Source of the DNA: Lytechinus pictus
Taxonomy: Eukaryota > Echinodermata > Echinoidea > Temnopleuroida > Toxopneustidae
DNA: 64,000 nt
Assembly: GCF_037042905.1 (NCBI RefSeq)
Contig: NC_087252.1
Span: 30,319,994-30,383,993 of the forward strand
Direction of reading: 5' to 3'
Position numbers and translations under genes: made by a program. Below, one piece after another: positions 57,475-64,000 of this stretch. How positions within the stretch are numbered: position 1 is the stretch's first letter; each line of letters begins with the position of its first letter. The notes beneath the pieces were generated by a model. It searched no databases and was not told where the DNA came from. It saw nothing but the letters and a program-made list of their open reading frames with translations.

Positions 57475-59070
57475 CAGCGGCGTAACAGGGTTCGGTGGCC
57501 AGGGGGGGGGGGGGGGGGGCAAGAGCCAAAAATTTCCCGGTCATATCATGGTATGAATAGGCGTAATGGTGTAGTAAGGCGACTATTTTGAGAAGGCCAG
57601 AACTTACCTTTAAAAAAAGTTGCGAGCGAGCGTAGCGAGCGAGCAATTTTTTTTGTACCTTTTTAATACAAAAATCCAATTTTGTGATAGATTTTGACAT
57701 GATATCCAGATAATAAATTTATTTAATTCTTCTAGGTTTAGATTCCTTTTTTGTCACGGTGGTCTGTACGCCACTGTGAAGAGGATTCTTTGCGGCAGTA
57801 GCGTGAAGAGTAAAAAACAAAACAAAAAAACAACGAGGAGCGCAGTATAGAACATGTGCCAAAAGGCTGCTTTATATATATAAATCCTGAGCGAGCGAAG
57901 CAAGCGAGAAAAAAAAATCAACTTGACTTATTCAGTAATTAAAATCATATCCTACAATACTTTTCCAACAAAAAAGGAGGTAATTCCTCCTTTTTTTGTT
58001 CTTGGCTGTAGAACTTTTTGGGGCCATGGCCCAACCCTTCCATACGCAGTGCTGTGCGTTTGGGGTCCAGGGCAGAGCCCCAGGAACTTCTTGATATCAA
58101 AGCCATTTAAACCTTGCAGATTTCCCCAATTTTAATCAAATCGCGGGCATAATATAGCTTTTACACAACACATTTATTCAACCCAGTTGCGTAATGAACC
58201 AAATATTTTGAGGGGGCAAAACATAGAAATGTGGGAAAAATTTGTAAAAAGTCGCCAGTGTGCAAAGCGAGCTGGAAAAAATTGCCTATTGAAATTAAAA
58301 TCTAATTATGTGATAGATTTTTCCATTATTATCAGCAAATAACACATTTCCTTGTTTTTATTCATTTCATTATACGTCATGTACGTTGTCTCCTATAAAA
58401 TTTCGTTTATATCCTCTTGGGTGAGGAACCACGACCCCCCCCCCCCCCCCCCGCCTGTATGGCAGTGATAAGTTGAACGTGATTGAACGGGGGCGTTAAA
58501 GAGCCATTTGAAGATTATAAATGAAGAGCCCCTACTTTGTGGGGTCTGGGGCAAAGCCCCGGTAGCTTATTTGCATAAAATTTAGAAAACTTATAGCACA
58601 ATGTTGTATGCAGTCCATCTTTCTTCCCGCTCTTTAATTTCAATCATCAGCAGCCCGGTCGTGTTATTTTTTTTTCTTGTTCCTTTTCTTTGTTTTCTAA
58701 TTTAGCTCTTGACTAATTACATTCTACCTTCGTTTCCCGCTATTGTTTGCCATTTTGTCATCTTTTAATTTATTTCCCACCATGCTATTGTATTACATAG
58801 GCCCTTTTCTCAATGATTTGTTCTTTTTCAAATGTTAATTCTATCGTACATTTTCCCGCTTTCCTCCCTTTTTTACTAAATACAGTTTTTTCTTCGTTGT
58901 CTTTTTCCTTTTCTCTTTCCATTTCCCTTTCCTCCTTTTCTTTCCCCTTTCCTTCCCCTTTCCCTTTCTTTCTCCCTCCTTTTTTTCTTTTTCCCGTTGT
59001 TTTTTAATTTTCCCGGTGAAATCCGCCAGGGGGGGGCAACTTGCCTGCCCCCCCGCCTGTTACGCCACTG
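57475..59070. mobile_element. hAT-like element 2 with 8-bp target duplication
   Basis: Left end CAGCGGCGTAACAGGG, right end CCTGTTACGCCACTG, flanked on both sides by CATTTTTA (57467-57474 and 59071-59078). 1596 bp, no transposase; contains GCGAGCGAGCGTAGCGAGCG phrases and a pyrimidine-rich tract. Inserted in the tandem repeat. Confidence 0.88.
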
Positions 59071-59078
59071 CATTTTTA

Positions 59079-60438
59079 TAGCACCATATATCTGTCAAAG
59101 ACATTCAAAGGCATATTGGAGGAGCCAGCCAATCTGGGTCGCCTACAAGGGCGCGCACACAGAACTGTGACCCGCAGGTCTCTCCTCCCGATAACTGGTT
59201 GAGGGAATGCAGGTGGACCACTACACAGGGTCATTAAATATGCGAGTTGGTATCCTCATAATAACTTATAAAATTTCAACAGATTTTTTAAAAATTGGGT
59301 GTTTAGATAGATGACATCATAATACATGCAAATGAGCCTCGAAATTCGAAAATTATAATATTACATAATAATTCATAGAAAATGAATTATATTGTACACA
59401 AGTGGGATAAATCATTCAATAGTAATTGTAATGCACAGAATTATAACAAGTGTTGGTAAAACATCACAAAACCATTCATTTTAAAGTAGTAAAATAATTG
59501 AATTGACAAAGATTCTACCACTTCAGGCCATCCATAATTGGACTCGTACTCGTCGCTTTCAGACCCTTATCAAGATTTTGATCAATTCTCTCTCTAATAT
59601 ATGCATAGAATTTATAAAATCGTGTGTTTCGGTATCTAAAGAGTTTATTCATGATGATAATATTTTGATGGTGTTTGGAATCCTAAAAACCTGTATAATT
59701 ATCATCATTTTAGGAAGAAAGCCTGTATGGTTTACTTAAACTATTCAAATTTTATATCTGGGGATACCCATCTCAATGTCCACATACATGTGATTTTTTT
59801 TTGTCATGAAATGAATTACTGATAATTTCATTTCCTCAGCAATTTAATGCCCATGTCTGCATGTTTGAGTATGTTTTATGCATATTTCGCCTCTGCTATT
59901 ATTTTGATAGGATGTATTTCCAAATTCATCACAATAATTGTAAGTTTTATCATAATTTTATTCTTTGAAAATTATGCTATTTTTGTTCCACCAATAGTAT
60001 CAATATGATGATATCAATGGATTCTAGTTAATCCTTTTGGGTAAGATTGGAACTAACTCTGTGTTTAATAGATAAAGATATATGACTAACTTGTCCAGGT
60101 AATGAGAAATGGGCCCCTGCTGAGTAGGCCTAGAGTTTTTATGCCCCCGCAGACGAAGCACGGAAGGGGCAGTAAGCGTTGCCCCTGTCCGTCCCCCCCA
60201 CTTGGTTTCTGCGCAATAACTCGAAAAATATTTAATGGATTTTAAAAAATTTTGGTGTGTAGGTAGATGACCACAAAATACAGGCTAAGTTTGAATTCGG
60301 TGTACGCAGGTCAAAGGTCACATCTCATTATATATGCAAGTCGGTTCAAAGGTCTAAATTTGTTAATTAATTATATATATGCATATTGGTTTCTGCATGA
60401 TATTAAGTTCAATCATATTGAATGGATTTCTGATCGCG
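59079..60438. other. AT-rich DNA with tandem-repeat units
   Basis: Units of the 120-bp family at about 59220-59330 and 60140-60410. No gene; no N-terminal THAP exon found here. Confidence 0.35.
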
Positions 60439-61047
60439 TTAAAGGGGAATCCAGCCTTGGCCATTAAATGTTGTGTTGGGAAGGAGAAAAATAAATTAAA
60501 CAGAATGGTGAAAGTTTGAAAGAAATCAGACAAGCAATAAGAAAGTTATAGCTGCTTTAAAATTGAGATCACTAATACTATGTAGATTTCAAATTGGCAA
60601 CTGGATAAGTAAATTATGACAAGGGGCAAGGACAACTTTCCCATAGGCCATGTACTTTATTATCAGGGATTAGTGGTTTTCTCCTAAGTACCCATTCCCC
60701 TGGGGCAGTAATCTAAATATAACCCAGGTAGTATATTGTTTTATGTCCTCATGAAAGAAAAATATTAATTTGAAATAAAACTTTTGGGAAAAAAAAAATC
60801 ACATTTTCGCCGTAATATGAATTGGAGTACATGGAAGAGTAGTCCTTGCCTTACATCACTATGACATCCCATATGCAGCCAATTTGAAGTCTCCATGGGT
60901 ACAGTGATTACCAATATTTACAACTTTTAAAAATTCATAACTTTCTTGTTGTTTGTCCAATATTATTCAAACTTTCACCTATCAACTTGTCTGATTTTTC
61001 TTTTCCTTATAAAAACAATTTTTTATTTGGGTTGGATTCCCCTTTAA
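60439..61047. mobile_element. TTAA-flanked MITE, family 1, copy 3
   Basis: 609 bp with perfect TTAAAGGGGAATCCAGCC and complementary right end. It ends 87 bp before the THAP exon acceptor at 61134, so any transcript from an upstream THAP exon would carry it in the intron. Confidence 0.85.
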
Positions 61048-61133
61048 GAGGGGGCATCTGTGTCCTTTGGACAAGTCAAATTTTCTTAATTATGTGTAAT
61101 TGATTTTATGACATGTGTTTACATTTGCTGCAG

Positions 61134-61346
61134 ATTCCCATTCAGCCGTTGGACTGAACCTGTACTGATGTCTGTAACACAGTATGGATGGTCAATATGA
61201 AGCGAGCTTCATTGAATTCCTCCAAGAGCTCTGTACTCCGTTCTGACCATTTTGAAGATGGTTGCTTTGACAGGACTGGGCAAGTGACTCGTCTTAGACA
61301 GGATGCTGTCCCAACCATGTTTGATTTCCTGCCTCGTCTTCAGAAG
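61134..61346 (+). pseudogene. THAP-domain exon (C-terminal half), probably broken
   Basis: Acceptor TTGCTGCAG, donor CAGAAG/GTACAG. The 3' part reads KSSVLRSDHFEDGCFDRTG, then RLRQDAVPTMFDF, the C-terminal half of a THAP zinc-finger domain (C-x2-H-F ... A-V-P-T-h-F). The cysteine ligand normally before SDHF is Arg here. The upstream FPFSRWTEP, which looks like the THAP FP...W segment, lies in a different frame, so a one-base shift separates them. THAP proteins bind DNA; this copy may be dead, a diverged transposase-derived copy, or affected by a sequence error. The N-terminal THAP exon is not found upstream. Confidence 0.68.
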
Positions 61347-61347
61347 G

Positions 61348-63120
61348 TACAGTAGATCTTTATCATACATGTGTTCTAAAGAAATATTTTCTCTGTATTA
61401 TCTACCTTTGGTTTGATAGAACATTGCTTTTAATATTCCATTTTCAGTAGCCAAATAGAGATGAAAATTATCCTATTTGGGAGGGTAACCATGGACCTGG
61501 GCCTATACTGTGTATTTACAGTAAACTCTTACTAAATGAACAAATATATTAAAAATTTGGTTTACCCTACATAATAATCCTGGGCTACTTTGAGATTGCA
61601 TAGCCCGGGGGGGGGGGGGGGCCTTTTTGGTCCCCCTCTTCAGATCTCCATGCACTGTCGATCGCAACGAAAACCGATGCACACGTCACCATCAATGTAA
61701 TCTGCAAGCATGGAGCTCGACATTTTTTTGACCGCATCACTCGTTGACTTTTTACTTTCAAGTCTTGCGCAACTTTTGAGACCAAAATTGTGACCCCCAG
61801 GTACAGGGTTCCGAAATTACACAACATTTCGTAACTGCATGCAGAACCAAAATTGCTCAAAAACGTGTATTTGTGTACAAATCCAATGCAAGTAGTGTTT
61901 TTAGCCAAAATTTATAAAATGTATCATATTTTTCCTTTTACTGCTCAAAATCAATTAATTTTATCTTGTTTATGGTAAAAAAAAACGTCTCCGACAATTT
62001 CCATTGAAAAAACAATAAAAAACAAAAAGTCGAAAAACACAGAAATACATAAGAAATTTAGAAAACAATAAAATACATAAAAAATGAATGTGATGTTGAC
62101 AACTTTTTTAAAAATTAATTTAATCAGATGCCTATAAAGAGTAAGTGAAACAAAAATGAGCATTTTAGGGGCATTATTTTGTTAATTAGAGCAAACTTAT
62201 GATTTTATGCATTAATTAACATAATGAGCAATGAGATTTTTCGCAGATTTTGATATTATGGTATTGTAGATAATGCCATGGGTAACGCGCGTGCCAATTT
62301 TCGTCGCAATTGCGAGATCAACGGCCGAGATCATAAGGGGGGCTGAATCAGCCCCCCCCCCCCGTCTTCTTAGGCGTCGAAATAGCCCAGTCTATTTAGG
62401 GTTAAGGATAAATCCCTAAATAATTCCCCAAATTCTATGATTTCTAAACAAATGTGCTCCTAAAGAAATGGTAAATCAAATTTCTACTTTTATGTATTTT
62501 ATTGGTTCTATAATTCCATACGTATTTCTTTGTTTTGGGGCCTTATGTATTTTATAGTTTTTTTTTTACAATGGGATCACTTCGTGGCACTATTCCAATT
62601 ATAAAAAGCAAGATTTGATTATTTCCAACCAATTAGTGCAAGAATAATGATGCATTTGTCAATTATGACTGAAAATAGAATTTCCATTGGATTAAATATG
62701 TATACAAAATAATATTTTTGAGCAATTTTCGGTCCAACATGAACTCATAAAATGTTGCGTAACTGCGTATCTGGGCGTCTCGAATTTTGTCTAAAAGCTC
62801 TGCGAGAATTGAACGAAAAAAAAAATTGTGGTACCTCGTTTCTCATTGTGGACTTATCGTGAAAAATGTGGATGGGGGGGCTTATTAAGCCCCCCCCCCA
62901 GGGGCTAGATAGGGTTAATATATCATCATGAATATTAAAAAAAAAAACATTTATTTTGTTGCAAGTCACTGGAAAAGGTTTGATTCCTAAATAAATATTA
63001 TTCTTCATGTATTATCGAATATTTAATTGAAAAATTTAAAGCTATCTTTTCATTCTTCTATCTGTTTTTGTTCAATATTTCTTATATGTTTCTTTTTTTT
63101 TATTCATTCATCTCGTACAG
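61348..63120 (+). other. THAP intron with GC-run repeats
   Basis: No coding signal. It holds two related segments, each with long G or C runs and a bracketed GGGGGGC...GCCCCCC core (near 61608, 62337-62362 and 62873-62900), separated by AT-rich sequence. They look like two copies of a dispersed repeat; boundaries are unclear. Confidence 0.35.
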
Positions 63121-63357
63121 AATTCACCCAAGCCAAGGAATTCCCCGAAAGAAAGACGTTTTGATTCAGCAAACAACCTCCCAGATACTGCAAAGTCTTC
63201 AGCACCTTCATTTCTCGAGGACCACTCCTACTCAATATCAGAAAGTCCAAGAGGGGTAAAGTGGAAGATAACAGCAATAATGGAATGTATTAAGAACTTG
63301 GAGAAGAGGCTGAAACCACACACGAGAAGTCCCGCCGTGTACATTACTTGCTCTTAA
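63121..63357 (+). CDS. THAP gene last exon with HCF-binding motif
   Basis: A strong acceptor (tract of T then CTCGTACAG) in phase 0 with the 61346 donor. It encodes 78 residues and a stop. After a basic Ser/Pro-rich linker it reads EDHSYSISESPR then a Lys/Leu-rich helix (ECIKNLEKRLK). DHSY fits the HCFC1-binding motif (D/E-H-x-Y) that precedes the coiled coil in many THAP proteins, and the order THAP then DHxY then coiled coil is as expected. The coiled coil is short and ends early, so the protein may be truncated. Confidence 0.6.
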   Translation, partial: NSPKPRNSPKERRFDSANNLPDTAKSSAPSFLEDHSYSISESPRGVKWKITAIMECIKNLEKRLKPHTRSPAVYITCS

Positions 63358-63619
63358 GTTTGGACAAACATAACTTGCAAAACTTTACAACAAATAATTA
63401 CCCCAATGTGCATTCTGATTATTTAAAATAGCTCAATGAAATAGTTTATCAGTGGGCATGTAACAAAAGTGAATTCATTAAATTTGAACGTGTTGCAAAA
63501 ATGATGTCTTACAGTATATTCATTCTGACTTAGAATGTCAGAAGAGAAAAAAGTTTGTGAAAAGTAGGAATGACGGCAAGATGACAGAAGAATAGAACAG
63601 GATAGAGCAAGGGGGACAG

Positions 63620-64000
63620 ATAAAGGACAAGTCCACCCCAAAAATTGTTGATATGAATAAAAAGAGAAAAATCCAACAAGCATAACACTGAAAATTTGAT
63701 AAAAAATCGGATGTAAAATAAGAAAGTTATGACATTTAAAAATTTTGCTAAATTTTACAAAAGAGTTATATGCACATTCTGTACACAGTCATTATGCAAA
63801 TGAGGAGACTGATGACGTCATCCACTCACTATTTCATTTGATATATAGAATAAGGTATATTCTAATTTTCTCCTTGTCATGTTAAACAAAATTTTATTCC
63901 TCCCTGATCATGTGGAATTAGCATTATTCAATACTTTTTTGGTTCAGTAAAGTTTGTCCTTATGGTAAAATCTGTAAAAAAATGAAATATTGTATAATTC
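63620..64000. mobile_element. MITE, family 2, cut by window end
   Basis: Begins ATAAAGGACAAGTCCACCCC and tracks the 925-1643 element (AACAAGCATAACA, AAAGTTATGACATT, a cluster near ATGCAAATGAGG). The right end lies beyond the window. Confidence 0.7.

Overview
The window is eukaryotic, AT-rich and mostly intronic or intergenic. It most likely comes from a marine invertebrate deuterostome, probably an echinoderm of sea-urchin type. That inference rests on introns with clean GT-AG borders, immunoglobulin and death-domain exons, tRNA-headed SINEs with ATT tails, a Jockey/CR1-group LINE, and several MITE and low-complexity families that I recall from sea-urchin DNA. There is no operon, phage or bacterial structure.

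Three host genes can be supported. (1) Gene B, minus strand, 39373 down to 32276, can be assembled from eight exons with compatible phases into a 477-residue protein: signal peptide, V-type Ig domain, second Ig domain of C1/C2 type, transmembrane helix, a short tail exon with two YxxI tyrosines, and two tandem death domains. (2) Gene A, minus strand, about 11960 down to 5974, is a paralogue with V-type Ig, second Ig and transmembrane exons; its tail is not seen and may lie beyond the left edge. (3) A THAP-domain gene or relic lies on the plus strand at 61134-61346 and 63121-63357. Genes A and B are the best candidate for an undescribed system: surface Ig receptors that would signal directly through intracellular death domains, with relic death-domain exons suggesting recent turnover.

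The rest is dominated by mobile DNA. 0-5 kb: MITEs, a fold-back element with internal tandem repeats, a SINE. 5-12 kb: gene A. 12-21 kb: a hAT-like element with an 8-bp target duplication, a duplicated segment with and without a MITE, fold-back MITEs. 21.5-25 kb: LINE 3' remnants interrupted by a 409-bp-period satellite whose unit carries a tRNA-like fold with a UCA anticodon. 25-32 kb: decayed repeats and LINE remnants. 32-39.4 kb: gene B with SINEs in its introns. 40.6-45.4 kb: a 4.8-kb inverted-repeat element whose arms carry arrays of RFX X-box palindromes. 45.6-50.3 kb: a LINE with both ORFs open. 50-64 kb: MITEs, a palindromic short-repeat array, a second hAT-like element, about 120-bp tandem repeats and the THAP exons.

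Exon models were made by eye from reading frame, splice consensus and phase. No alignment or expression data were available, so family names are recognised from motifs, and novelty cannot be confirmed here.
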